Shown: positions 7,713 through 17,192, counted from the first letter of the stretch. The stretch is 64,000 bases of DNA from Thermophilibacter mediterraneus (GCF_900119385.1 NZ_FPKO01000009.1:147405-211404), one strand, 5' to 3'. Numbers and translations are program-made. The notes: generated by a model from the sequence alone, not told the origin.

Positions 7713-9956
7713 ATGACAGCGAAAAAGACCGCGCTGGCATCCACCGGACGCAAGGCAAAGAGCGCCGGCATCCCCCTCTCCGCGGCTATGATCCTCGTCA
7801 CCCTGGGCGTCGTGTACGGAGACATCGGCACGAGCCCCATGTACACCCTCAAGGCGATCATCGCCGGCAACGGCGGCCTCGCCACGATGTCGGAGGACGT
7901 CGTCCTGGGCGCGCTCTCCCTCATCATCTGGACCCTCACCCTCATCACCACCGTCAAGTACGTCCTCGTGGCCATGAAGGCCGACAACCACAACGAGGGC
8001 GGAATCTTCGCCCTCTTCAGCCTGGTCAAGCGCTGCGGCCGCTGGCTCATCATCCCGGCCATGATCGGCGGCGCCGCGCTTCTCGCCGACGGCATCCTCA
8101 CCCCCGCCGTCACCGTCACCACGGCCATCGAGGGCCTGAGGACCGTTGACTTCTTCTACGGCGTCATAGGTGACAACCAGCACATCGTCGTGGCCATCGT
8201 CATCTGCATCCTGTGCGTGCTCTTCTTCCTCCAGAAGGCCGGCACCTCGAAGATCGGCAAGGCCTTCGGCCCCATCATGACCCTGTGGTTCCTCTTCCTG
8301 GCGGTGGCGGGCCTGCCGCACATCTTCGAGAACTTCGGCGTCCTGCGCGCGCTCAACCCCGTGCGCGGCGTCATGTTCCTCTTTGACGGCAACCTCAACG
8401 CCGCCGGCGTCATGGTCCTCGGCAACGTCTTCCTCTGCACCACCGGCGCCGAGGCCCTCTACTCGGATATGGGGCACGTCGGAAAGCCCAACATCTATGC
8501 CACCTGGCCGTTCGTGAAGGTCTGCCTCATCCTCAACTACCTTGGGCAGGGCGCCTGGATCCTCGCCAGCAACGGCTCCGCCGACCTCGCCGCCATCCCC
8601 GACCTCAACCCCTTCTTCCAGATGCTGCCCGAGCAGGTCCGCGTGTTCGCCGTGGTCCTCTCCACCTTCGCGGCCATCATCGCGTCGCAGGCCCTCATCA
8701 CCGGGTCCTTCTCCATCGTCTCCGAGGCCGTCCGCCTCGACCTCATGCCGCACATGCGCATCAACTACCCGTCGGAGACCAAGGGCCAGATCTACATCCC
8801 CATGGTCAACAACGTCATGTGGGTCGCCTGCATCTGCGTGGTGCTGCTCTTCCAGACCTCCGCGCACATGGAGGCCGCCTACGGCCTGGCCATCACCGTG
8901 ACCATGCTCATGACCACGGTGCTGCTCTTCACGTACCTCTCGCGCATCTGCCACAAGCCCGCGCTCGCCGTCCCGTTCGCGGTCTTCTTCGGCGCCATCG
9001 AGTTCATGTTCTTCTTCTCGAGCCTGACGAAGTTCTTCCACGGCGGCTACGTCACCGTGGTCATCGCCGCCGCCATCTTCCTGGTCATGTACGTGTGGCG
9101 CCGCGGCACCGCCATCGAGCGCACCCAGACCCTCTACCTGCCCATCAGCAAGTACCTCGACCAGATCTTCGACCTCAGCCACGACGAGGACTACCCGCTG
9201 CTCGCCGACAACCTGGTCTTCCTGACCAACGACTCGTCGTTCGACAAGCTCGACCGCGACATCCTCTACTCAATCCTCGACAAGCAGCCCAAGCGCGCCC
9301 GCGCCTACTACTTCCTCAACGTGCAGGTGACCGAGGAGCCCTTCACGCACGAGTACATCGTCGAGGACTTCGGCACCGACTTCCTCTTCAAGATCCAGCT
9401 CCGCCTGGGCTTCAAGGTCAACCAGCGCGTCAACACCTACCTCTACCAGATCGTCTCGGGCCTCGTGGAGCGCGGCCAGCTCGCCCCGCAGGAGCACAAG
9501 TACTCGATCTACCTCGAGCCGAGCGTGGTGGGCGACTTCCGCTTCTGCCTCATCCGCAAGACGCTCTCCCCCGAGACCGAGATCTCCGGCATCAACCGCC
9601 GCTGCATGGAGATCAAGTACTTCATCCGCAGCCTGTGCGGCACGCCGGCGCGCTGGTACGGCCTCGAGAACTCGAGCCTCATCTACGAGTACGTCCCGCT
9701 CTTCTCGCGCACCAAGCGCCAGCACAAGCTCACCCGCGTCGAGCGGCCCGTGGGCGAGCCCGCGGTCTCGGCGCCCCTCACCACCGCCGAGGCGGAGGCG
9801 CGCGAGGAGGAGGACGAGGACATCTTCTCCGTCCGCATGCGCGAGGACCGCGAGCGCTCCGTCGAGGAGGCGAACAAGAACGTCGTCGGCGGCGACACCG
9901 CCAGCTTCCGGCCCCTGCGCCTCGACGAGGAGGACGAGGAGGAGGGTCAGGAGTAG
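7713..9956 (+). CDS. kup: KUP-family potassium uptake transporter
   Basis: A 747-aa integral membrane protein that imports K+ with H+. The start of the KUP core is diagnostic: LGVVYGDIGTSPMYTLK, followed by GGIFALFSL and ADGILTPAVTVTTAIEG. About twelve hydrophobic segments occupy residues 20-440. A long soluble C-terminal domain (about 450-747) ends in an acidic tail rich in Glu and Asp. The C-terminal region in this family is regulatory, and in some bacteria KUP proteins respond to c-di-AMP. The gene is single and closed by a strong terminator at 9984-10022. Confidence 0.93.
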   Translation: MTAKKTALASTGRKAKSAGIPLSAAMILVTLGVVYGDIGTSPMYTLKAIIAGNGGLATMSEDVVLGALSLIIWTLTLITTVKYVLVAMKADNHNEGGIFALFSLVKRCGRWLIIPAMIGGAALLADGILTPAVTVTTAIEGLRTVDFFYGVIGDNQHIVVAIVICILCVLFFLQKAGTSKIGKAFGPIMTLWFLFLAVAGLPHIFENFGVLRALNPVRGVMFLFDGNLNAAGVMVLGNVFLCTTGAEALYSDMGHVGKPNIYATWPFVKVCLILNYLGQGAWILASNGSADLAAIPDLNPFFQMLPEQVRVFAVVLSTFAAIIASQALITGSFSIVSEAVRLDLMPHMRINYPSETKGQIYIPMVNNVMWVACICVVLLFQTSAHMEAAYGLAITVTMLMTTVLLFTYLSRICHKPALAVPFAVFFGAIEFMFFFSSLTKFFHGGYVTVVIAAAIFLVMYVWRRGTAIERTQTLYLPISKYLDQIFDLSHDEDYPLLADNLVFLTNDSSFDKLDRDILYSILDKQPKRARAYYFLNVQVTEEPFTHEYIVEDFGTDFLFKIQLRLGFKVNQRVNTYLYQIVSGLVERGQLAPQEHKYSIYLEPSVVGDFRFCLIRKTLSPETEISGINRRCMEIKYFIRSLCGTPARWYGLENSSLIYEYVPLFSRTKRQHKLTRVERPVGEPAVSAPLTTAEAEAREEEDEDIFSVRMREDRERSVEEANKNVVGGDTASFRPLRLDEEDEEEGQE

Positions 9957-9983
9957 CCTCCGCGCGCCCACGCTCACGCAGCA

Positions 9984-10022
9984 GGGGGAGAAGGACCGGC
10001 GAGGTCCTTCTCCCCCTTTTGT
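9984..10022 (+). terminator. Rho-independent terminator of kup
   Basis: A perfect 14-bp stem (GGGGGAGAAGGACC with GGTCCTTCTCCCCC, loop GGCGA) is followed by TTTTGTT. It begins 27 bases after the kup stop codon. Confidence 0.95.
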
Positions 10023-10345
10023 TGTCCCTCCATTCGGTGGTGCGTGGCACGTGAGCTGCCAGGAAATGTCAGCCATTGGGTAATGAGGGCCCGTCGCGTC
10101 ACCGAGAGAAGTCAAATCTGTCGGAAAGCCCGGCGATTGGGTAGTGCTCCCATCCCCCACCGTGTCTCGGGGGCGACAAGAGCACCCAATCGTCTGGCAA
10201 ACGTGGCACGAGCGGCCCGAATCGGGTCATTCAATGCTGTCCTGGCGGCCTCAACATAAAAAGTGATACCCAATGACAGGGGTTTCGTGAGAAAAAAGCG
10301 CGTTGGGAGGACAGGGTATTCCCCGCGCGCAGCCGTCCGCGACCC
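10023..10345. other. Gene-free 320-bp region with nested ATTGGGTA inverted repeats
   Basis: No convincing coding frame is seen here. The region holds four copies of one motif in nested inverted order. The outer pair is CATTGGGTA at 10074-10082 with TACCCAATG at 10267-10275. The inner pair is CGATTGGGT at 10134-10142 with ACCCAATCG at 10184-10192. The inner pair can form a stem that also joins GCTC and GAGC with a small bulge. It could be a structured RNA or a set of operator sites; no family was recognised. Confidence 0.4.
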
Positions 10346-10381
10346 ACGCCGCCGCGCCGACAGACGCCGGCGCGGCGGCGT
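10346..10381 (-). terminator. GC hairpin downstream of citrate synthase
   Basis: A 14-bp stem (10346-10359 with 10368-10381) lies 4 bases past the citrate synthase stop. It lacks a T-run on the minus strand, so termination strength is uncertain. Confidence 0.5.
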
Positions 10382-10385
10382 CTCG

Positions 10386-11837
10386 CTAGCGCTCGTCTAT
10401 GGGCACGTAGTCGCCCGAGTTGGGCATGACGGAGTTGTAGGCCGGGCGGATGATGCGACCCGCGCCGTAGAGCTCCTCCATGCGGTGCGCGGTCCAGCCC
10501 GCAAGGCGCGCCATCGCGAAGATCGGCGTGTAGAGGTCCTGCGGGATCCCGAGCATGGAGTAGACGAAGCCGGTGTACATGTCGATGTTGGTGCTGATGG
10601 GCTTGGTGATGCCGCGGACGTCGCGCATGACCTGGGGGCCGAGCCGCTCGATGCTCGCGATGAGGTCGAGCTTGTCGACCTGCCCCTTCTGCTCGGCGAT
10701 GCGGCGCGCGAAGCCGCGGATGATCTCGGCGCGCGGGTCGGTCTTGGTGTAGACCGCGTGGCCCAGGCCGTAGAGCAGCCCCGCCCCGTCAAAGGCCTCC
10801 TTGCGCAGGATCTTGGCAAGGTAGCCCGCCACCTCGTCGTCGTTCGACCAGTCGCGAACGTGAGCCGCGACGTCCTCGATCATGTCGTTCGCCTTGTAGT
10901 TTGCGCCGCCGTGCTTGGGGCCCTTGAGCGAGCCGATGGCCGCGGCGTAGGCCGAGTAGGCGTCCGTGCCCGAGGACGAGAGCACGCGGGTGGTGAAGGT
11001 CGAGTTGTTGCCGCCGCCGTGCTCCGCGTGGAGGATGAGCATGACGTCGAGCAGCATGGCCTCCTCGTGCGTGAAGCCCTCGTCGCTCCTGAGGACGTCG
11101 AGGACGGTCTCGGCCATCGAGTAGCCCTCGCGCACCGGCGGCACCATGAGCTTGGTGTCGTTCTGCTCGGCGACGTGCGCCGCGTGCGCCACGGCCGCGG
11201 TGCGCGGCCAGCGCCCGAGCAGCGAGAGCGCGACGTCGACCTCGTGGGTGGGCGAGGTGTCGTCCGGGTTGGGGTCGAAGGCGTAGAGCAGCAGCGTGGC
11301 GCGCTGCAGGACGTTCATGATGGAGTGGCTGTAGGTCGCGCGCGGGAAGAGGCCGAGGTAGCCCTCGGGGAGCTGCTTGCGCGCGTCGACGCGGGCGCGG
11401 AAGTCGTCGAGCTCGGCGCGGGTGGGGAGCCGCCCCGAGATGAGCAGGTAGGCGACCTCCTCGTAGCCGAAGCGGTCCTCGGCCTGCGAGGCGCCGATGA
11501 GGTCCGCGACGTGGTAGCCGCGGTAGATCAGGTCGCCGTCGTCGGGCACGACGCCGTGGTCGGTCTTGATGTAGCCGTGCACGTTGGAGATGGTGGTGAG
11601 GCCCACGAGCACGCCCGACCCGTCGGCGTTGCGCAGGCCGCGCTTGACGTCGTACTTCTGGTAGAGCTCGGGCTCCACCACGTCCACGCGCTCGTAGCCG
11701 TGGTAGAGCCCGTCAGAGACCGCAGGGAGGCCGAGCGCGACCGAGGGCATGGGGTAGGCGTCCGCCACATGGTCGAACGCGGGCGTCTCGCGTGGGGTGA
11801 GGATGGGCCACCCCGCCCCCTTTGCAATGCGAATCAT
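10386..11837 (-). CDS. gltA: Citrate synthase
   Basis: This 483-aa enzyme condenses acetyl-CoA and oxaloacetate to citrate, the entry step of the citrate branch feeding glutamate synthesis. The catalytic His regions LHAEHGGGNNST and GLGHAVYT and the Asp-bearing stretch DMYTGFVYSMLGIP are present, as is the PKHGGAN substrate loop. Length and the extended N-terminus (about 60 aa before the core) fit the citrate/2-methylcitrate synthase group, so 2-methylcitrate activity cannot be excluded. The ATG at 11837 has AGGAGG 6 bases upstream. An ACT-domain gene 47 bp upstream probably shares its transcript. Confidence 0.92.
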   Translation of the reverse strand: MIRIAKGAGWPILTPRETPAFDHVADAYPMPSVALGLPAVSDGLYHGYERVDVVEPELYQKYDVKRGLRNADGSGVLVGLTTISNVHGYIKTDHGVVPDDGDLIYRGYHVADLIGASQAEDRFGYEEVAYLLISGRLPTRAELDDFRARVDARKQLPEGYLGLFPRATYSHSIMNVLQRATLLLYAFDPNPDDTSPTHEVDVALSLLGRWPRTAAVAHAAHVAEQNDTKLMVPPVREGYSMAETVLDVLRSDEGFTHEEAMLLDVMLILHAEHGGGNNSTFTTRVLSSSGTDAYSAYAAAIGSLKGPKHGGANYKANDMIEDVAAHVRDWSNDDEVAGYLAKILRKEAFDGAGLLYGLGHAVYTKTDPRAEIIRGFARRIAEQKGQVDKLDLIASIERLGPQVMRDVRGITKPISTNIDMYTGFVYSMLGIPQDLYTPIFAMARLAGWTAHRMEELYGAGRIIRPAYNSVMPNSGDYVPIDER

Positions 11838-11884
11838 GGGCTACCTCCTGTGGTCGTGGCCTGCGCGGCCGGGCGCCCCTATTG

Positions 11885-12187
11885 CTAGAGGCGATACATG
11901 TACTTGAAGACCTCCTCGCGCTGCATCATGATCTGGACGCCGAGCGAGCCCGAGAGCTCCTCGAGGCGCTCCTTGAGCTCCGAGAAGCCGGCGCCGCCCA
12001 GGTCGACGAGCATCGTCATGGTGAAGATGCCCTGCAGGATGGTCTGCGAGATGTCGAGGATGTTGGCGCTGCGCTCGCTCAGGGCGCCGGCCACCGCCGC
12101 GACGATGCCCGGGCGGTCGCTGCCCAGAACGGTGATGATCGCACGCCCCTCGGGGGCGCCCGCCTGTGCCAGGTCCTTCTCTGCCAT
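11885..12187 (-). CDS. ACT-domain regulatory protein (UPF0237/GcvR-like)
   Basis: A 100-aa stand-alone ACT-domain protein. The start ITVLGSDRPGIVAAVAGALS and the later NILDISQTILQGIFTMTMLVD match the UPF0237 group, which binds small ligands (often amino acids) and regulates metabolism. AAGGAGAG lies 5 bases before the ATG. It sits 47 bp upstream of citrate synthase on the same strand. A role in amino-acid-responsive control of that step is an inference from position only. Confidence 0.85.
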   Translation of the reverse strand: MAEKDLAQAGAPEGRAIITVLGSDRPGIVAAVAGALSERSANILDISQTILQGIFTMTMLVDLGGAGFSELKERLEELSGSLGVQIMMQREEVFKYMYRL

Positions 12188-12312
12188 GTCTCTCCTTGGG
12201 TAGATGGCGGTTCGGATATCCTGCCCATTCTACCGACAGCTCAAGCATCCGTCACACCAAGCACATGCAACGGTGGCACAGACGTAACCTCGCGCGGCGG
12301 CGCGCCGCGGGG

Positions 12313-12810
12313 TCAGTTGTCCTCTGTCTCCCCCATGCGCTCCTGGAAGAGCACCGCGACGTCCTCGGGCGTGCAGCCGAGCGCGACGGCGAGCTCCGAG
12401 CAGGAGCGCTCGCGCGCCTCCCTGAGGATGCGCTCGTAGGCGACCGGGGGCTTCTTGTTGCGCGCGGAGAGGTCGGCTATGCGCCGGCGGAACGTCTTCA
12501 CGATCCGCACCGAGTCGAGGCACGAGCCCTGGCGCATCTCCATGCGGTAGTGCTCCTCCTCGAGCGAGTTGTTGCGCGCCCGGAACTCCTCGACGTCGAG
12601 CTCGGGGTAGCCCTCGATGATGCGCTCGGCCTCGTCGCGCGTGAGGACGGGGCGCAGGCGCGCCTCGTTCGCAACGGGAAAGCTGATGTGGACCGGGTGG
12701 CGAGCGCCAACGGGCAGCAGCCGGTACACCGCCTGGGGACCCTCCGTCACTTCCTCGACCCGACAGACTCCCTGACCGGGATGGACGAGGTACTCCCCAA
12801 TGGCATACAT
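12313..12810 (-). CDS. CarD/CdnL-family transcription regulator
   Basis: This 165-aa protein begins with the CarD-TRCF RNA-polymerase interaction domain: YAIGEYLVHPGQGVCRVEEV, with a beta-rich N-terminal half to about residue 60. A helical C-terminal domain follows (about 70-160). Family members bind the RNA polymerase beta subunit and stabilise open complexes at rRNA and other promoters. A clear RBS (AAAGGAG) and an extended -10 element precede it. It is transcribed as its own unit, downstream of the cyclophilin lipoprotein's 5' side. Confidence 0.88.
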   Translation of the reverse strand: MYAIGEYLVHPGQGVCRVEEVTEGPQAVYRLLPVGARHPVHISFPVANEARLRPVLTRDEAERIIEGYPELDVEEFRARNNSLEEEHYRMEMRQGSCLDSVRIVKTFRRRIADLSARNKKPPVAYERILREARERSCSELAVALGCTPEDVAVLFQERMGETEDN

Positions 12811-12834
12811 AGGCCACTCCTTTCACGTTGGCCA

Positions 12835-12843
12835 AGTATAGCA
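12835..12843 (-). promoter_or_regulatory. Extended -10 promoter element for the CarD gene
   Basis: The minus strand reads TGCTATACT about 25 bases before the CarD start codon, inside an AT-rich 128-bp spacer unusual for this GC-rich region. A good -35 is not obvious, which fits an extended -10 promoter. A second possible -10 (TATAAT) lies about 40 bases further upstream. Confidence 0.5.
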
Positions 12844-12938
12844 CGCAAATTGGGATTTTTCTGCCGTTTGCGGAAATTATATTGAAACCTTACACGGTCC
12901 TCAGTAAGTTAGTGCATTTACCTTTGTGGGAATGTTAG

Positions 12939-13658
12939 CTAGTCAACAAGCGTAATGCTCGTGATGACGGGCTGGTCCTCGGCTGCCACCAGCCCGCTCT
13001 GCTGGTCTGCCACGGGAACGTCCTCGCAGATGGCGTCGACGACCTCCATGCCGGACGTGACGCTCCCGAACGCGGCGTACTGGCCGTCGAGCGAGGACGT
13101 GGTCTCCTGCATGATGAAGAACTGCGAGCTCGCGGAGTCGTAGTCGCTCGAGCGGGCCATCGAGATGGTGCCGCGCACGTGGAGCAGTCCGTTGGGAATG
13201 CCGTTGTCGGCGAACTCCCCGATAATCGTCGCCTCCGAGCCCCCGGTGCCGTCGCCGGCGGGGTCGCCGCCCTGGATCATGAAGCCGGGCACCACGCGGT
13301 GAAACGTCAGGCCGTCATAGAAGCCCTCCTCGACGAGGTGGCAGAAGTTCGAGACGGTGAGCGGCGCCACGTTGGCGTTGAGGGCCACCTCGATGGTGCC
13401 GTACCCCTCGACCTCGATGACGGCGTGGTGGATGCCCGAGGCGTACGGGTCGTCGGGGTCGAGCGCGGCGTCTCGGGCCTCGAGCGCCTCGGAGGACGCG
13501 TCCTGCGCGGCGTCGTCGGTGCCCTGCTGGGACTCCTGGGAGTCCTGGGAGCCCGTCTGCCCCGCGCCCGAGCACCCCGTGATCGCCACGACGCAGCAGA
13601 CGAGCACGAGGGCGAGGGCACCGAGGAGGATGCGGGGGAGCTGGCTGGTTCGCTTCAT
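12939..13658 (-). CDS. Cyclophilin-type peptidyl-prolyl isomerase lipoprotein
   Basis: The 239-aa protein has a lipoprotein signal (about 1-29): basic start, hydrophobic core, lipobox AITGC. A low-complexity Ser/Gln/Asp linker follows (30-70), then a cyclophilin domain (about 75-239) that catalyses proline cis-trans isomerisation on exported proteins. Recognisable pieces are APLTVSNFCHLVEEGFYDGL, TFHRVVPGFMIQGGDP, QFFIM and AAFGSV. AAAGGA precedes the ATG. The likely location is the outer face of the membrane, aiding folding of secreted proteins. Confidence 0.92.
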   Translation of the reverse strand: MKRTSQLPRILLGALALVLVCCVVAITGCSGAGQTGSQDSQESQQGTDDAAQDASSEALEARDAALDPDDPYASGIHHAVIEVEGYGTIEVALNANVAPLTVSNFCHLVEEGFYDGLTFHRVVPGFMIQGGDPAGDGTGGSEATIIGEFADNGIPNGLLHVRGTISMARSSDYDSASSQFFIMQETTSSLDGQYAAFGSVTSGMEVVDAICEDVPVADQQSGLVAAEDQPVITSITLVD

Positions 13659-13694
13659 GGGAGATCCTTTCTGACGGAGGGCGCGAGGCGCCGG

Positions 13695-15053
13695 TCACGC
13701 TGAGGCGCGGCGGCGGGCCGCCAGCGTCACCGCGGCGCTCGCGGCGGCCGTGACGAGCGCGGGGACGAGCCACCCGAGGCCGAGGTCGGCCAGTGGGAGG
13801 GAATCGAGGGGCAGGGGGAGGCCGGGAGCCAGCGCGTCGCGCGCGCCCGTCACCGCGCTCACGGCAACGGTCACGCCGACGGTCCAGGGCCACACGGGCG
13901 CCACGGCGTCGCAGGCGCGGCGCGCGAGGCCCAGGGCGACCAGGACGATAGCGGGCGGGTAGAGCACGCCGAGCAGCGTGGACGAGAAGGCGATGATGGC
14001 ATCGAGGCCGAGGTTGGAGACGGCGCACGAGAAGACGGCGAAGGCGAGGGCGCAGGCGCGGTACGACACGCCTGGGAGCTCCTGCGAGAAGTACGTCCCG
14101 CAGCAGCTGATGAGCCCGATGCAGACGTTCAGGCACGCGAGCAGGAAGATGGCGGCCACCACCACGGTGCCCGCGACGCCGAAGTGCAGGGTCGCAGACG
14201 CGGTGATGACGGCGGCCCCGTTGGTCGCGTCGGGCATGGCGGCACTGAGCTCGAGGCCGACGGCGGCAAGCCCGCCGTAGACCGCCACCATGAGGACGCC
14301 CGCCACCGCCCCGGCACGGCACACCTCGCGCATGACGCCGCGGTCGTCGGTCACGCCGAGGGAGCGGATGTTGGTGGCGATCACGAGGCCGAAGGTGAGC
14401 GACGCGAGCAGGTCCATGGTCTGGTAGCCCGTGAGGAAGCCCTGGGCCGCGGCGTTGCCGTCGTAGGGCGCCACCGGCGCGACGTCCGGCAGGGCGGGCG
14501 CGCCGAGCAGCGCGGCGAGCGAGGCCGCCACCACCGCGACGATGAGCAGGATGAGCGCCGGTCCCGTGACGCGGCCGAGCAGGCGGGTCAGGCGGCCCGG
14601 GCGCATGGCGAGGACGTACGCCACCGCGAAGAAGGCGACCGAGAAGACCAGTCGCGCCGCCTCGAGGGAAACGCCCCCTCCCAGCAGCGGGGCGAGCATC
14701 TCGAAGGCCGTCGACGCCGTGCGCGGGATGGCCAGGCACGGCCCGATCGCCAGGTAGACGAGCGCGACGAAGACGCGCGCGAACGTCGGGTGGACGCGCC
14801 CCGCGAGGTCGCGCAGGGTTCCCGCGAGGGCGACCGCCACGATGCCCATGACGGGCAGGCCCACCCCCGCCACGAGGAACCCCGCGAGGGCAGGCGGGCA
14901 GGCGCTCGCGGCCTGGACGCCCAGCAGCGGAGGGAGGATGAGGTTCCCCGCGCCGAAGAACATCGAGAAGAGCGTCACGCCGACGGCGAGCGACTGCCGC
15001 GGCGCCAGCGCGCCGCGGGCCGCGGGCACAGCGTTCCTATCGCCCTCCCCCAT
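13695..15053 (-). CDS. brnQ: Branched-chain amino acid carrier, LIVCS family
   Basis: A 452-aa membrane protein with about 12 hydrophobic segments. The opening VGVTLFSMFFGAGNLILPPLLG is typical of BrnQ, which imports leucine, isoleucine and valine with Na+. The stretch FLTGYQTMDLLASLTFG also fits the family. The ATG at 15053 (MGEGDRNAV) is preferred because a GTG at 15062 leaves no room for a ribosome site. It begins 12 bp after the upstream tannase-like gene and probably shares its transcript. Confidence 0.88.
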   Translation of the reverse strand: MGEGDRNAVPAARGALAPRQSLAVGVTLFSMFFGAGNLILPPLLGVQAASACPPALAGFLVAGVGLPVMGIVAVALAGTLRDLAGRVHPTFARVFVALVYLAIGPCLAIPRTASTAFEMLAPLLGGGVSLEAARLVFSVAFFAVAYVLAMRPGRLTRLLGRVTGPALILLIVAVVAASLAALLGAPALPDVAPVAPYDGNAAAQGFLTGYQTMDLLASLTFGLVIATNIRSLGVTDDRGVMREVCRAGAVAGVLMVAVYGGLAAVGLELSAAMPDATNGAAVITASATLHFGVAGTVVVAAIFLLACLNVCIGLISCCGTYFSQELPGVSYRACALAFAVFSCAVSNLGLDAIIAFSSTLLGVLYPPAIVLVALGLARRACDAVAPVWPWTVGVTVAVSAVTGARDALAPGLPLPLDSLPLADLGLGWLVPALVTAAASAAVTLAARRRASA

Positions 15054-15065
15054 CGCGATCACCGC

Positions 15066-16991
15066 CTAGGCCGAGCAGCAGGACGTGACCCAGGAGATCA
15101 GGTTGGAGGTCGCCGACCCGCTGCGCTCGGCGAGGACGTGGCCCTGCCCCCAGACGGGCGTGTGGGAGACGCTGGCGACGCCGTCGTACTTGCGCAGGGC
15201 GAACACGATGTTCGCCGCCGTGCACAGCGGGGCGTCGGTGTCGAACAGGCCCTCGTTGATGCGCCAGTGGGGCGCGACGGAGGCCTGGCCGTAGCCGTCG
15301 TAGTGGCCGCTCAGCCAGAACAGCGGGTTCATGAGGGACACGCGCGTCGCCATGTCCGTCTCGAGCGCGTCCACCTTCTCGAGGTCCTCCTGCCAGGCGA
15401 CCTCCTCCTCGGCGGGCCAGTCGGCGCACGCCGCGTAGGTGTCGAGGTTGGCGTCGATGAGGCCGGCGGCGATGGCGTCGAAGTGCAGGGTCGACTCCTC
15501 GCCGATGCCAAAGAGCTGGTTGACGCGCGAGCTGCGGTCAGGGAGGTCGAAGGGCGAGGCGGGCTGCGCGGCGGGGCGCATGCGCGTGACGAAGTCGCGG
15601 AGGCTCGAGACGGTGACGCTCATGGAGCGGTGGTTGTAGTTGATCCACCAGGAGTCCGCGTTGAGCGCTGCGAAGTAGCTCTGGGCGCTGTCATAGATCG
15701 TCGACTGCACCTGCGCGACGCCCGCGAGCGTCTTGGACGCGTCCTCCTGCGCGGTGGCGTCCCCCGTCGCGGGCGCCTCTCCCGTCCCGTCGGCGGGCGC
15801 CTCCGACGCGGGCGTCGACGACGCGACGTCGGCCTCGCGCGTGGCGGCGAGGTTGGGGTCGCCGGGGAAGGTCGGGTCCTCGAGGCGCTGCGGGGTGTAG
15901 GCGTAGGGGAACGCCGTGCCCTGCACGAAGGTGGTCGCGGCCTCGTTGACGCAGTCGAGCAGGGCGTCGGCGTACGAGCCCTGGGCGTAGACGCCGGTCT
16001 CGGTCTCGTCGAGGGTGAGCTGGGCGTCGTCCGCGTCGCGCAGGTCCATCTCGTTGACCCATGCCCCGTAGGCGGCCGCGAGGTCCTGCGAGAGCAGGCG
16101 CGTCCACGAGCCCTCGGCGCGCGTGCCGTCGGTGGCGTACTGGCCCTGGCACCACTCGTAGGCCGCGTCGGCGGTGTCGAACGAGGTGACGGGGCACCAC
16201 GAGGCGCTGCCCGCGATGGCGTCCGAGACGGCGGCTCCCTCGGCGTCGTGCGTGATCGCCCCGATCGAGGTGAGGTAGGGCTCGAAGAGCTCGGAGTCGC
16301 CCGAGGCGCCGAGCACCGCGCTCGCCCCGCCGCCCCCTCCGAAGCCGAACACGAAGACGCGGCTCGCGTCGCAGGGGAGGCGGGAGGCGTTGTAGCGCAG
16401 GTAGCGAACAGCCGCCTTGAGGTCCACGACCGGCCACGGGGAGCCGCCCGGGAAGAGCTCGTCGGAGCCCGAGGCGGTGTCGTAGCCCGCCGATCGGCCG
16501 CGGAAGCCCGCGTAGACGTAGACGCAGCCGGCGTCCATGTAGGGCCCGAGCCCGTCGAAAGCGTAGGAGGTGGGGCTCGACTGCGCGGCGAGCGAGCCGG
16601 TGTTGATGGGCATGAGAACGGGCGCCGTCGCCGCGGTGAAGGCCCCGACCACCGCCTTGTCGTTGACGGTGCAGGTGTAGGTGTCACCGTTCTTCTCGGC
16701 GCTGAAGTAGGCGCCGGGCACGAAGACGGCGAGCGACTCGTAGGTGTCGGTCGCGGGCGAGAGGCAGTAGGTCAGGCCGAGCTGGTAGTAGACGTCGTTG
16801 TCCTCGTCGTAGCGCCACGCCGACGCGTCGAGCGCCAGAGACTCGAACTCCGAGAGGTCGACGGAGGGGTCCGGGGAGGACGTGTCGTCAGAGGGGGTCT
16901 GCGGCGTCTGCCGCGAGGGGACGCAACCGGCGAGCCCGGCGACGGTGCCGGCGGACGCAAGCGCGAGGAACTCTCTTCTTGTGCAGCCCAT
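15066..16991 (-). CDS. Tannase-like (subtype B) Tat-exported lipoprotein lacking the nucleophile Ser
   Basis: The ATG at 16991 is fixed by AGGAGG just upstream; the open frame above it is not protein-like. The 641-aa product starts with a twin-arginine signal (CTRREFLALASAG) ending in a lipobox (LAGC), so it is exported folded and lipid-anchored. The rest resembles subtype B tannase/feruloyl-esterase alpha/beta hydrolases, which split gallate or phenolic esters. Catalytic regions include VFGFGGGGGASAVLGASGDS and the C-terminal VWGQGH. Family members have Ser in the first (G-x-S-x-G); here every candidate position is Gly or Phe, so esterase activity is doubtful. A Pro/Ala/Glu-rich insert occupies about 385-420. 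Confidence 0.7.
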   Translation of the reverse strand: MGCTRREFLALASAGTVAGLAGCVPSRQTPQTPSDDTSSPDPSVDLSEFESLALDASAWRYDEDNDVYYQLGLTYCLSPATDTYESLAVFVPGAYFSAEKNGDTYTCTVNDKAVVGAFTAATAPVLMPINTGSLAAQSSPTSYAFDGLGPYMDAGCVYVYAGFRGRSAGYDTASGSDELFPGGSPWPVVDLKAAVRYLRYNASRLPCDASRVFVFGFGGGGGASAVLGASGDSELFEPYLTSIGAITHDAEGAAVSDAIAGSASWCPVTSFDTADAAYEWCQGQYATDGTRAEGSWTRLLSQDLAAAYGAWVNEMDLRDADDAQLTLDETETGVYAQGSYADALLDCVNEAATTFVQGTAFPYAYTPQRLEDPTFPGDPNLAATREADVASSTPASEAPADGTGEAPATGDATAQEDASKTLAGVAQVQSTIYDSAQSYFAALNADSWWINYNHRSMSVTVSSLRDFVTRMRPAAQPASPFDLPDRSSRVNQLFGIGEESTLHFDAIAAGLIDANLDTYAACADWPAEEEVAWQEDLEKVDALETDMATRVSLMNPLFWLSGHYDGYGQASVAPHWRINEGLFDTDAPLCTAANIVFALRKYDGVASVSHTPVWGQGHVLAERSGSATSNLISWVTSCCSA

Positions 16992-17192
16992 CGAGCCTCC
17001 TAAGCACACGGACGCGCGGGCGACCGCTCGCCGCCCGCGCGTCGCGGAACATCTCAACGCAGCTAGTATTGTACGCGTAGGCACCCCACGGGACCCGGCG
17101 GCGCGGCTCGACCATCATAAGCCAACAGCGCCGGGGCGGGCCCGGCGTGCGCGCGCTGCTGACGGACGGCGCGGGCAAGATCGGAGGCGCGG

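Noticed and set aside
14184..17003. 939-codon plus-strand open frame
   Set aside because: It is antisense to brnQ and the tannase-like gene; composition is Arg/Gly/Val-biased with no motif.
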